Below, piece by piece: positions 1 to 9,905 of a stretch of 64,000 nucleotides of DNA. A program made the translations under genes and the position numbers. Each line of letters begins with the position of its first letter. Positions within the stretch are counted from its first letter, which is position 1. Location: positions 1,054,001 to 1,118,000 of the forward strand of contig JAGMUV010000008.1 of assembly GCA_020744425.1 (NCBI GenBank), written 5' to 3'. Source of the stretch: Dactylonectria macrodidyma (taxonomy: Eukaryota > Ascomycota > Sordariomycetes > Hypocreales > Nectriaceae). The notes below the pieces were generated by a model that worked only from the letters and a program-made list of their open reading frames with translations, was not told the origin of the DNA and did not search any database.

Positions 1-483
1 GTCAAATCAGCCATGTGATCGCCATTGACCTAGTTTTCGAGCCTGTTACATTGGCGCGTAAAACAGTTTCCCATCTCGGGAGGTGCCTAAGATGGTCCTT
101 TTTGCAATAGTATCCGCCCTTCTCTGCCCACCTTCTCCTTTGCGCAAAGCAGTGCCGCCATTGCCGATTCGTCGGCAGACAGAGCAGCAAAAGGACCATA
201 GTCGTAGGGTTTCATCCCACTCACCCATGGCACCTGCAAGCCAAGCAAGCCAAGCGATCGCCAAGGCGGGATCAAGCATGATCAGATCTGACAACGCTTG
301 GCTTGACAGCTTTCGGGAACTTATGACCTGGACCCTGGATATAGCCCTTTTGGGGAGGTGATGCGGATGTTCAGTGCCGGACTAAGGTTTTGACTTTCAA
401 GGTTTGTCGACTATTGCGATGCCTAGGGGCCAGAATCTCATGATACCATCGACGATAGTCAGAACAACTCAATAAGAAACGAG
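1..483. other. Left-edge non-coding stretch
   Basis: No gene is recognised. Short open frames occur on both strands but lack family resemblance and mostly lack ATG starts. The right part is the upstream region of the aspartic protease gene. Confidence 0.5.
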
Positions 484-490
484 TATATAA
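484..490 (+). promoter_or_regulatory. TATA box of the aspartic protease gene
   Basis: TATATAA lies about 120 bp before the ATG at 606, followed by a pyrimidine-rich leader. That is usual spacing for a strongly expressed fungal secretory gene. Confidence 0.5.
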
Positions 491-605
491 CCAGTGGCGA
501 GTCTCTCCTTTGGATTAGGACCAGACACATCTTGCTCAGCATCACTCTCTAGTCTCCAACCCTTCAGGACCCTGTTCATCCAAGCACTTGCCCATCAACC
601 TCGCT

Positions 606-1829
606 ATGACTTTCACTACGTTTCTCGTTGCCACTCTGGCACTGACCAGCACCGTTGCTGCTGTCCCGACCAACAATGTCCGAGGTGGCAAGTTCTCCGT
701 CGCCCAGGTCAAGAACACCAAGTTCGTCAAGAGCGGTCCTCTCGCTCTCGCCAAGGCGTATCGAAAGTATGGTGCCGAACTGCCCGCAGGTCTCGCTGCG
801 ACTGTCGACAAGATCAAGAATGGACCTGCTCGTCGCACTGAGGGCTCTGCCACAACTACACCCACCGAGGATGACAGCGAGTGGTTGACCCCCGTCAGCA
901 TTGGAACGCCTGCCCAGGTTCTCAACTTGGACTTTGATACCGGATCTTCAGATCTCTGGGTCTTCAGCACCTTGACTGCGTCGGCCGACGTCAACGGTCA
1001 GACCCAGTACGACCCGACCAAGAGCAGCACCTCAAAGAAGTTGACCGGTGCTACCTGGTCCATCTCCTATGGCGATGGAAGCTCTTCCTCTGGAGTTGTC
1101 TACACTGACAAGGTCAACGTCGGTGGCCTCACCGTCAGCTCCCAGGCCGTCGAGGCTGCCAAGACTGTTTCAGACAGCTTCACCTCCGAGTCCGATCTCG
1201 ATGGTCTCCTCGGCTTGGCCTTCAGCTCCATCAACACTGTCACGCCCACCCAGCAGAAGACCTTCTTCGACAGCGCCCTGTCCTCACTTGACGCCAAGGT
1301 TTTCACTGCCGATCTCAAGCAGGACGCCCCTGGAAAGTACAACTTTGGCTACATCGACAGCACGGCCTACACCGGATCTATTACATACACCTCTGTCGAT
1401 TCTTCCCAGGGCTTTTGGGAGTTCACCTCGACCGGCTACGGTGTTGGCTCTGCTACCTTCACCAAGACCTCCATCGACGGCATCGCCGACACCGGCACCA
1501 CCCTTCTTCTCCTCCCCAGCGCCATCAACAAGGCCTACTATGCCAAGGTCTCGGGTGCCAAGCTCAGCAGCAGCGTCGGTGGTTACGTCTTCCCCTGTAG
1601 CGCCACTCTCCCCACCTTCACCTTTGGAGTCGGTAGCGCCCGTTTCACTATCCCCGCCTCGTACCTGAACTACTCTCCCATTTCTGAGGGCTCTAGCACC
1701 TGCTTCGGTGGTCTCCAGCCCAGCGAGGACATCGGTATCAACATTTTCGGCGACATTGCTCTCAAGGCTGGTTTCGTTGTTTTCGACGGTGGAGCTACTC
1801 GCTTGGGTTGGGCCAACAAGTCGCTGTAA
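606..1829 (+). CDS. Secreted pepsin-like aspartic protease (family A1)
   Basis: A 407-residue intronless preproprotease. The first in-frame ATG is at 606; the frame is open a little further upstream but only through a TTG. Residues 1-20 form a hydrophobic signal peptide ending in a Val-Ala-Ala-Val stretch. A basic propeptide of about 70 residues follows, containing a FSVAQVKNTKFV-type segment typical of fungal penicillopepsin-like zymogens. The two catalytic motifs are DTGSS (Asp near 111) and DTGTT (near 295), and a Tyr-Gly-Asp-Gly flap lies between them. Length and layout match secreted fungal acid proteases that degrade extracellular protein. A TATA box lies at 484-490. The frame is intact and nothing unusual is seen. 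Confidence 0.95.
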   Translation: MTFTTFLVATLALTSTVAAVPTNNVRGGKFSVAQVKNTKFVKSGPLALAKAYRKYGAELPAGLAATVDKIKNGPARRTEGSATTTPTEDDSEWLTPVSIGTPAQVLNLDFDTGSSDLWVFSTLTASADVNGQTQYDPTKSSTSKKLTGATWSISYGDGSSSSGVVYTDKVNVGGLTVSSQAVEAAKTVSDSFTSESDLDGLLGLAFSSINTVTPTQQKTFFDSALSSLDAKVFTADLKQDAPGKYNFGYIDSTAYTGSITYTSVDSSQGFWEFTSTGYGVGSATFTKTSIDGIADTGTTLLLLPSAINKAYYAKVSGAKLSSSVGGYVFPCSATLPTFTFGVGSARFTIPASYLNYSPISEGSSTCFGGLQPSEDIGINIFGDIALKAGFVVFDGGATRLGWANKSL

Positions 1830-1842
1830 GCAGTTGTCTTGC

Positions 1843-1876
1843 ATATGTGCCAGCAACTCGCCCTAGATCGAGCGGG
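1843..1876 (+). repeat. Dispersed repeat family R1, copy 1
   Basis: It carries the family core (GTGCCAGCAACTCGCCCT followed by GATCGAGCGG) 13 bp after the protease stop codon. It resembles copies at 8559, 16787, 17265 (inverted), 33861 and 49315 (inverted). It may act within the 3' untranslated region or be a solo transposon end. Confidence 0.45.
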
Positions 1877-3556
1877 CAGCAATTTGTTTAGTAAAAGAGT
1901 TGTCATCGCCTATTTGTAAATACGGAAGTGTGGGCTTAGTTATTCAGTCAGGCCATGAATTCAAGTATAGTATATACAAATGTAAACGTGTTATATTGCA
2001 TTTACAATAATGGTTTACTGCAAAATAGATTACATTTCTAGAGGTTGGGTGGGCCCTTAACTATGGAAGTTCCATGTACTGCTTTTAGAATCTGCTTGAT
2101 AAGTATTGTGAAGATGTAGCTTTACTTATCACTTATTATAAAACTAGTATTTAAAGTACTTAATTGAATTACTTGAAAACATAACTTATATATAGTTGAA
2201 AGGTTGGACGTTAATTAAAAAACATAACCCATATTAAATCTAGCAAAAGGTACTTTCTTTATATAATTTATTATAAATCTAGTATAGAATTTTACTATAA
2301 TATAATTCAAAGTCGAAGTAGTAGAACAGCTCACTACAAACTAGCCTATAAGAAATCTAGCGCTTGATCTTACCTCCATATAGCCTATAACAGTAGCCTC
2401 GCATTGACAAGAACTATTGCCAAATTAAAATGTGGGCATCCCCCATCCGGGATATGTTAAGTTATTGGAGCAAGACCTCAGCCTTTTTTTGGAGGCAAAC
2501 GTCTACTTTCCCAAGGACTCTTGACATAGCTGGGGAGTTGAGAGTAGAATAAGAAACAGACCATCGATGCTGGCTTTATCTGGATCTTTCCCCTTCCAAT
2601 ATGGGTAATCATGTCGATGGCGAGGGGAACCCTAATAGGGCCGACACCATTCTCACGAATTTCTATGGAGACCGTAATAGATCCGAGACCATTCCCATGA
2701 ATTTCCTCCACAAAAGAGTGATGTGAAGACAATGGGGGCCCAGCTGGGGCGTCGGGTGATCGGCATTGAATTGACAAATCGGAAATCGGATAACCGGTTC
2801 TAAGCTGTTTAAAAAAGTCTCAGGAACATGACGCCGAGGCTCAAAACCCGACTTCCGCTAGAAAATGAATTATTCAACGCGCAAAATGATCGACGGATGA
2901 AGTGGATCATATTGCGCGTTTCACCGCCGTTATGCCGAGCCTTTTCTGGAGACTTTCCATGTTAAGAGAGATTGCTGGAGGAGACAAGGGTATGTAGGAC
3001 CATGACATCTTCATCCGATGCACTCCGGATAAATCTAGAGTGATGGAACCACATGATTGTGTACAGTGAAGTGATATTGGTAATTGAATGGGTGCAAAAC
3101 AACAAAACAGAAAGAGAGGGACAGGTAATACAAGGTGGTCGATTTCATGGCGGAACCTACACATTTGATATTTTACCGGAGAAAGCATGATGAGCTTCCG
3201 ATTGTGTGTAGTAACATCACGTTCTAGCAAACTTGATATGCGTATAAGTGAGCCTCATTCTTAGATACGATGGCTAAAGCATAAATCTCGTATAATTCGT
3301 GCGTTAATTGGGATAATGGGTCCAGGAGGTATCCTTGCATATATCATATAGCTCCACGTCATCGTGTGCGAGGAACAGACTAGCGTCTCCTCAACCCACA
3401 TCACTAAACTTAACATCGCCGGAGGACTCCTTTTCACCGATATACTTGCTTCGCTTACGCGTTGGTGAGCAAGTAAGGTGTCAAACATCCAAGGTCGGAT
3501 GCGAGTTGCTAATCCTCGACTAACAGACATCTATCCTATCGCCTTATGGTTTGGGG
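1877..3556. other. Gene-poor, AT-rich intergenic region
   Basis: About 1.7 kb without a convincing gene. Bases ~1900-2420 are markedly AT-rich, with many TA dinucleotides and stops in all frames, as expected of a transposon relic eroded by RIP-type C-to-T mutation. No element could be identified. A 42-bp tandem duplication lies at 2625-2709. Confidence 0.45.
2625..2709 (+). repeat. Imperfect 42-bp tandem duplication
   Basis: Unit one begins at 2625 and unit two at 2667. Both read GG-ACC-TAATAG--CCGA-ACCATTC-CA-GAATTTC with about ten differences. The function is unknown. Confidence 0.5.
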
Positions 3557-3564
3557 TATATAAT
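3557..3564 (+). promoter_or_regulatory. TATA box of the royal-jelly-family gene
   Basis: TATATAAT lies 77 bp upstream of the ATG at 3634. Confidence 0.5.
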
Positions 3565-3633
3565 GAGACAACTGACCACATCACAGACTTAGACTTCAAA
3601 TTAGTAACTTACTGACATACTCAGTGATCAAAC

Positions 3634-4716
3634 ATGGCTCGCAATCTTCTTCTCTCACTATTCATCCTCCCAACCCCTCTGGCGGCAGCATACGCACCGG
3701 GCCTCGAACTTGCCTACTCATTGGAACGGGCAACACAAGGAATTAGCATTTCTTCTTCTGGGCGCAAGTTCCTATCTCAACGCTACTCGGAGACTCTCCC
3801 TCCTCAAGCTATCGAGCTTCTCGACGACAACACGACAGTGCCTTATCCAAACGTGGCGTGGAACTCATACAATGCGAGTGATCCGGATTCTGATCCACGA
3901 AAGACCTTTGTCAGCATCGACGGGGCTCGAATCGGGCCTGATGGTCGATATTGGCTCGTTGACGGGGGCTCTCAGGGTGTAAATGGATCGACCAAGCTGG
4001 TTGGAGTCAACTTGACAACCGATGCAGTCGACAAAATCTTCTACCTGGACGATATCAAGGCATCTGGCAGTGATATTGACGACGTGCGCTTCAGCGCGAA
4101 TCCCGAGATTGCCTACCTCAGCGACACCGCAGGTGCTTTGTTGGTATTGAACATGAGCACAAGTGACGGCGTGCGTGTCCTCGCAGGTGATCCTTCCGGG
4201 GAAGCCTGGTTTCCTATGATGTACAATGGAACCTTGGTTCCTGGCTACGGCAGCGCCTCTAGCTTATCTGTCGGCCTTGACCAGATCGAAGTTTCCCCTG
4301 ATGGCGTCTACCTGTATTATCAGCCCTGCAATGGTGGCCTGTACCGCATCAAGACAGCCTACCTCGATGCCTCGTTGACCAATTCCACATTGGCCAATTC
4401 CCTCGGAGACTATGCGGAGCCTTTTTCCCTGACGCCTAGTACAGGCGGCAGCACCATTGACGCTGATGGCAATATCTACCTCAGCGACACCAATCTGTTG
4501 GCTATCTGGAAGGTCACACCAGAGGGATACACAACAATTCTTCTCCAGGACGACCGCCTACTCTGGACTGACCTTATGTGGGTTACCCCTGACAAAAAGC
4601 TTTGGCTACCCGCTTCCCAAATGAGACCTGGAGGTAATGGTTTGATGGCGGACGGACCCAATAATATCTTTACTTATCCTATTGATGCTGGACCCGCACC
4701 TATTGATCATGCTTAG
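3634..4716 (+). CDS. Secreted major royal jelly protein / yellow-family protein
   Basis: A 360-residue intronless ORF starting at the ATG at 3634. Residues 1-20 form a clear signal peptide (LLLSLFILPTPLAAAYAP). The rest has repeated beta-propeller-like strands such as DGRYWLVDGG, GSTIDADGNIYLSDT and the late MWVTPDKKLWLPASQM block, which are characteristic of the MRJP/yellow family (PF03022) found scattered in fungi. Many N-x-S/T sites agree with secretion. No catalytic residues can be assigned and the family's fungal role is unknown. The alternative is an SMP-30/gluconolactonase-type propeller, but the C-terminal block favours MRJP. A TATA box lies at 3557-3564. The frame is intact. Confidence 0.8.
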   Translation: MARNLLLSLFILPTPLAAAYAPGLELAYSLERATQGISISSSGRKFLSQRYSETLPPQAIELLDDNTTVPYPNVAWNSYNASDPDSDPRKTFVSIDGARIGPDGRYWLVDGGSQGVNGSTKLVGVNLTTDAVDKIFYLDDIKASGSDIDDVRFSANPEIAYLSDTAGALLVLNMSTSDGVRVLAGDPSGEAWFPMMYNGTLVPGYGSASSLSVGLDQIEVSPDGVYLYYQPCNGGLYRIKTAYLDASLTNSTLANSLGDYAEPFSLTPSTGGSTIDADGNIYLSDTNLLAIWKVTPEGYTTILLQDDRLLWTDLMWVTPDKKLWLPASQMRPGGNGLMADGPNNIFTYPIDAGPAPIDHA

Positions 4717-5391
4717 GCATTCTCAACTGTAGGTTGCGGCGCTGTATACACGATGCCTTGCGTTGAGTAGAGGAAATGGGAGGTGTATGCTTATAGTTCG
4801 TCTTCTAGTCAGCTTTCATGATCTAATGCAAACCGAATCCTCTCTTGAAATGCCTTCAAGTTTGTCACCTATTTACTATCCTCTGGTACAATTTCCCTAT
4901 AGACTATTTATAGATAAGAGCGAAAGTTCTTGTTTTGCAGTCTGTATCATCGACTTGGTCTGTTGTCTCATTCAGGGGTCTGCACCTACCCACTTCTATC
5001 CACAACCACGTCAATAGCGATAAAATAGATGACTTACTAAGCCGAACTGAAGTTGGTTTGATAGAAATACGCCTATCTGTGAACGTAGATGCCATCTATG
5101 GTGGTATAGAACGCATCAAACGCCACAGTGGATCAAGGGTATCCCACCAGCATCAGTAAACGCCATAATCAGACCATCTATCCCCATCTCCCTCATCAAC
5201 CTGCTAGTTCAGTTCATCCTCAAGTGTCTCGATCTGCGTTCCCTTAAGGCCGAATGGTGGCCGCTGATCTGCTAGTCTGCCAGCAGGATATATGTGCCTA
5301 TCCACTATCACGGCCTGGTCCTCCGGACAGTTAATAAGGCAGCTGGTGCACCTCCTTGATTGCTACAATTGCGATCAATGTCCGATCTTTT
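4717..5391. other. Intergenic stretch
   Basis: I see no gene. Small frames here lack ATG starts or any family resemblance. Confidence 0.4.
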
Positions 5392-5472
5392 GCCCAGTAG
5401 CGTAGCGGTTAGAAGTGTGTTGTAACATCCATGTGGAGCGCTTCGCCGGCTCGGGTCAATTGAGGCGCTGGG
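5392..5472 (+). other. Possible degenerate tRNA or tRNA-derived relic
   Basis: An 81-base stretch has a good RNA polymerase III A-box match (TAGCGTAGCGG, TRGYNNARNNG) about seven bases from its start. Its ends CCCAGT and GCTGGG can pair as an acceptor stem, and a weak B-box-like GGGTCAATTGA sits at the right distance. No proper anticodon arm folds, so a functional tRNA is unlikely. It may be a decayed tRNA gene or SINE head, or coincidence. Confidence 0.25.
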
Positions 5473-5958
5473 ATAATTGCCATATACTAACCTCTCCAGT
5501 TGTGACTTCCAGTTTCTTAGAAATATTGGTTCTATGCTTAATCCATAAGCGTGCATGGTGGCAGATTTTGTCCCGCCATACCGGCTCCCTGCCCAATGAA
5601 TTTCAACCACGTACTTCGATTGCCACCCAAAGTGCAGAGAGATATGCGGGACTGGAGTTGAGGCTAGCACATTCGTAACGAATGACGAGAGAGGCGTAAG
5701 TCTTGCATCGAGCTGAGATTAGCATTGCTGGTGATTGGATAATATCCCGGGCTGACACACAAGGCCGACGCCACAGAGTAATATTCTCGGAGCCTGACTT
5801 TTTGGCCCCCCCTTCAAGAAAAGATGCGGTAAAAAAAGAAACAAAAGATGGGGCATTGCACTGGGCAGAAAGAAAACCACAATCATCCAGAACTTTTATC
5901 GGGCTCAAATGGCAACCCAACATATCCCACCGCATATCGCCAGGCTATAGGAGCAATC
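5473..5958. other. Upstream region of the membrane-protein gene
   Basis: No gene is seen. The part nearest 5959 holds poly-A and poly-C runs and probably includes the promoter and 5' leader of the next gene. Confidence 0.4.
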
Positions 5959-8483
5959 ATGTCCTCTGAAGTAGACACCAACGCTAACGAGCTTAACAAC
6001 GACATTTCCACCACACCAATAGTCGATTGGCGTCAGGAGGTAAGTGCCCATCAACATTAATCGACACGCAGCTAACTAACGCCCTTCAGATGTTTCAGGG
6101 GCTAGATTCTGAAGAGAAGGTCACTTTGATGGATCCATCATCGTCAGCTCTAGAGACATATTCGGGCACTCACGGTGTGTGTCCAACGGCTGAGCAAACC
6201 AACACAATTCCAGGCTCGTCGACAAATGCCTCACCCCCGCCGACTTCCACCGAAGAAGCCCCCGGTGACCTACGAGCTGAAGATTCTTCGACGCATTCCT
6301 CAGACCCCGAAAGGCCTTTGCCGGAGATTCAGCCCCCGCTGTTATTTTCAGTGCCTGAATCTGCGTCCTCGTCGTGGAAAAGTCGAGCAGCGAGCCATTT
6401 TGCCTCCATCATAGATTTCAAGGCATGGAATGGCGAAGAGCCGAGCAAGGAAGTGTGCAGCAACAGCAAGGCATCAGCACTTTGGCACTTCGCTCTGTTT
6501 CATCTGCCAGCAGTCAGCGTGACCTTGCTCCTTCTGAACCTTTATGTTTGGGAGGCTCGCTGGGGGGCTTTTCGCCCTACACCTGATGAATTGAATGCCC
6601 TTCAATATGCTGCAAAGGCGCACGAGTCTTTCATCTTGATATCTATTACAGATATACTTCTACAAGTATTAAATTTTTCTCTTCTGCAGGGGAATGGTAT
6701 CCCCCTTGGATTTATGACTTCTGCATTTCACCTTGGATCTCCAGTGGGTTATCTGTTCAGCTGGGAATTCTGGGGTACAGCCTTGAATCCAACAACACCA
6801 CTTCTTCCCCATACTCTGACCAGTATGTTCATCGTCTTTCTGGTTATTCTCGGTCTTGGAGCAGGACCCTTCTCAGCAACGTTGATGATTCCTCGACAAG
6901 GATGGTGGGAGTTTCCTCTCTTTGACAGAGAATCTGAGCCCAAATATGTGCTCTCCAGAAACCCATTCCAGACGGATCTTACTTCTGCACACGACTTTCG
7001 GTGCAATTTCACTCAGGGTGATAACGAGTGTATATACATGGACTTGAACGAAACGTTGCAATCTTTCGTAAGCGGTGTTTGCGATCATCCGGTGAGTCCG
7101 TATCAGGCAAACATATCATACGACAGCATACACGATCAAGGAGGACGACCGATTACGCTGTCGGTTATCCGAGAGTCAGAAATAGCCTACGCCACCTGCC
7201 CTATGGGTTTCATCACGGCCAGTCTGATAGACACCTATACTGTAGAACGCGAGACTACTGGTTATGAACGAATGCTTCTCAGATCTCAACCTCAGGCATT
7301 ATCCGACATAAGGGCGTCGAGTCAGCCACTGGTAGCAATTGAATGCCAAGGATCGACTGAATGGGCACACGGGGCCGAACCAGCCATTGAGTTCACATTC
7401 ACTGAGGGATTGTTCGATTCCTATATTTGGAGCCCTGATTTGACAATCACGGCCAATCTTCGCAAGAATCTAAAGAAGAACAGCCCGCCCCGCATTTTTG
7501 ATCCTATCTTCCTAGACACTCCCAGGGATATTAATGCGCCAATCAGTGCAGCTATCTTGATGTCCTCCTCATATCCCGAGGATTTGCTATTATCAGACGG
7601 AGATGTGCTCACACGTCAAGTCATCGACCTCACCCTTTGTCTTGTTCAAGCTCGCTGGGTTGAGGCTGAGGTGTGGATCGATGTTGAAGTCGGTCCCTCC
7701 ACCAATGTCGACCCTCGGTACACCGGTGCTATGATTCAAAGTGACCTGGGATTTTCAGCTGAGGATACAATAAAGTACCTACGCGATACGTCCACCACTG
7801 ACAACGTCATCAAGATGCACGACGACTTTTTGCAAGGAATCAGCATTCCATTGAATGGAACGATTAACACAACAAAAAATCCAATGTACACGGAAACGTA
7901 TCGCTTCTGCAAAGACTATTTGTCGCCATGTCATCAGGTTGTGTTAGGCTTGTTTCTTGCAGATACATTAGCTCGATCTGGGTACACCAACTACCATCTT
8001 TCTCGTGACCTCGACTCGGAATACAGGATGGGGTCGGAGGATATCCTTATCGAAACAGTCTACTACTGGTATGGATATGCATACAGATTCCAGGGTCGTG
8101 CTTCTGCCATCTTGTCATTTTCGGCACTGCTATCGCATGTCTGTATTGTCTCGGTGCACCTTGCTATTATCCTCATGTGGCACAAACAATTGCGTGGAAC
8201 CAGCTGGGGAGGCTTTGGACAGATACTTGTTCTTGCATTGCAGTCAAAGCCTCCTCGAGAGTTGAAGGGCGTCAGTGGAGGAGTTGAAAGTTCTCAGACT
8301 TGGAAGAGAACAGTGGTGGTTAGGGATGTTGGTGGTAAAGGACGGCTGCACTTGCTGTTGAATACGAGGGCTATGGATGGAGAACAAACAGATGGTTCAA
8401 GCGTTATTGACGATGGAGACAGCGAAGGTGAGAATGCCAGTGGAGGATTTCGCTTGGTGAAGGCTAAAGTCAAGTATTTCTAG
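5959..8483 (+). CDS. Uncharacterised large fungal membrane protein
   Basis: Exons 5959-6039 and 6090-8483 encode 824 residues. The 50-bp intron has a GTAAGT donor and a GCTAACTAAC branch point, and the first exon supplies the only upstream ATG. A Ser/Thr/Pro-rich N-terminus of about 150 residues precedes three membrane segments (roughly 156-182, 208-228, 270-290). A ~400-residue soluble region follows with several N-glycosylation sequons, and a fourth helix lies near 698-725. The C-terminal tail is short and charged. The topology suggests a large lumenal or extracellular domain held between membrane helices. I recognise the architecture from hypothetical proteins of Hypocreales but no named family, so function is not assigned. 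Both exons are open and intact. Confidence 0.75.
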
Positions 8484-8558
8484 ATGCTTATGAATGCTAC
8501 TATCAGAACTAGAGGATATTATTTAAATTCCCTCCTCGGCATCGTAAAGGTGACCTTT

Positions 8559-8618
8559 GCAGAACTGTGTTTTTTTTTACTTTGTGCCAGTAGCAACTCA
8601 GCTTGATAGAGCGGATAA
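8559..8618 (+). repeat. Dispersed repeat family R1, copy 2
   Basis: It contains GCAGAACTGTG, a T run, then CTTTGTGCCAGTAGCAACTC and a GATAGAGCGG end. It is closest to the inverted copy ending at 17323. It lies between two convergent genes, where an AT-rich tail runs to about 8705. Confidence 0.6.
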
Positions 8619-8705
8619 TAGATAGTATAGTAATTATAGCGATTAAAAAAAAGCTAAAAGTTTTTACATATAGACTATAGTAAAAAGGTAGCAAATATAG
8701 CTACA

Positions 8706-9707
8706 TCATGCAAAGCACAGTTCTAGCTTCGCCACTATTTCTTGATCTAACAACTTCAAGTATTCTTTAAAGTCTGCATCCGGCTTAGACTTACTTCCTT
8801 GAATGTCTCCTTCAATACATCGCCTTACCACCTCCCCATAAACCTCGCCCATCTTCTCTTTCACTGCAGGTAGCAGATGTCTAATGACATAGCGCTGCCA
8901 CTGCTCCAAGGGGATACAGGGCCGCAATTTGTCAGTATTACCCTCGTGAGCCAACGTCTCTGCCCGCTTCCATAGTGCAATCTCCACTAGCACAATGCCG
9001 AGGCTATATAGGTCGAAGGAAGCTTCGTATTCGACGAGCACGCTGTCCCTGTACACTGGGTGCTGATACCATGCCTCCTCGGCTGTAGTCTCCGGCTTGA
9101 CTGAAAGGCTAGGCAGCGACGCTGGACGGGCGAACTCGTAGCCTGTCAGGAAGAGCTGCTTCGGGTCGGGCTTCCACTTGTTCTGTTGGTCCTTCGGGAG
9201 GTAGAAGAGGACATTGTGGCTGTGGATGCCTTTGTGAAGCCATCCGAGATAGTGAAGCTGATACACGGCGCTTGCCAGTGTGAGGGCCATGGCGAAGCGT
9301 TGGCCCAGAAAGAAAAATGGGTCAACCGAGACACCCGTGTGCTTAAACTTGACTTTACCGTTGAGGAGGGTGGTAAGCATGATGGGTTCGGCAACTGTGT
9401 TTGGTGGGTTCTTAAAAGCAAAACACACTCCAGAATTCACATCCGAGTCTGGATGCTCGTAGAAGCCCAGGCAGTCGAGAGCTCTCAGCTTGGTTGGCTT
9501 AGGTTCTTGCGATAGTAAATTCGCAAGGGACCGTATACTGCTACCAACTAGCCTGTCGTACTGTTGCTTAGTGAGTTTACTCGGGTTCTTCGTCTCGTAC
9601 ACTTTCCACTCCAACAGGGCACATTGTCCGTTAACCTTCGTGTTGTAAGGCGACGGCCGACCTCTGAGCGAGATAGGGGGGTCGAAGTCTCCAGCTGTAA
9701 GCTGCAT
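8706..9707 (-). CDS. HeLo-associated pseudokinase-type C-terminal domain (no N-terminal partner)
   Basis: A single open frame of about 333 residues from the first ATG at 9707; the frame extends a few codons further but without another ATG. The order of motifs matches the kinase-like region of fungal HeLo/prion-inhibition proteins: an EWK block, a LDCLGFYEH block, a LGWLHKGIHSHNVLF catalytic-loop equivalent, then YEFARP and FDLYSLGIVLVEIALW. The HRD Asp is replaced (HKGIHSHN) and DFG is absent (GYEFARP), so it should not be catalytic. These domains normally sit behind a HeLo or HeLo-like domain in regulated cell-death and incompatibility proteins. Nothing of that kind is found upstream, where a divergent kinase gene begins. 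It is either N-terminally truncated or a stand-alone regulator. Confidence 0.7.
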   Translation of the reverse strand: MQLTAGDFDPPISLRGRPSPYNTKVNGQCALLEWKVYETKNPSKLTKQQYDRLVGSSIRSLANLLSQEPKPTKLRALDCLGFYEHPDSDVNSGVCFAFKNPPNTVAEPIMLTTLLNGKVKFKHTGVSVDPFFFLGQRFAMALTLASAVYQLHYLGWLHKGIHSHNVLFYLPKDQQNKWKPDPKQLFLTGYEFARPASLPSLSVKPETTAEEAWYQHPVYRDSVLVEYEASFDLYSLGIVLVEIALWKRAETLAHEGNTDKLRPCIPLEQWQRYVIRHLLPAVKEKMGEVYGEVVRRCIEGDIQGSKSKPDADFKEYLKLLDQEIVAKLELCFA

Positions 9708-9905
9708 GTTGTCCTCAAATTGTGCCAAGGAAGCATTGGTGTCAGGTCCCTGAATGGAGTTCGCTCCGCCTCCTTAGCCTCAAGAGCGTGGGATGTATTA
9801 ATATCAACTGGATATCCTTGTCAGATTTCCAACTTTCCCACCTCATGCTCGGCATTCTCTAATCATTACATAATCAGTAGCTCCGATTCAGAATTGCAGG
9901 GGGCT

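Noticed and set aside
588..605. Upstream extension of the aspartic protease frame
   Set aside because: Starts at TTG; the ATG at 606 gives a proper signal peptide.
1048..1856. Ser/Pro-rich plus frame and a minus-strand frame overlapping the aspartic protease
   Set aside because: Shadows of a strongly codon-biased secreted protease gene.
3503..3520. GCGAGTTGCTAA sequence resembling the R1 core
   Set aside because: Only the central ten bases match and the flanks differ; not counted as a copy.
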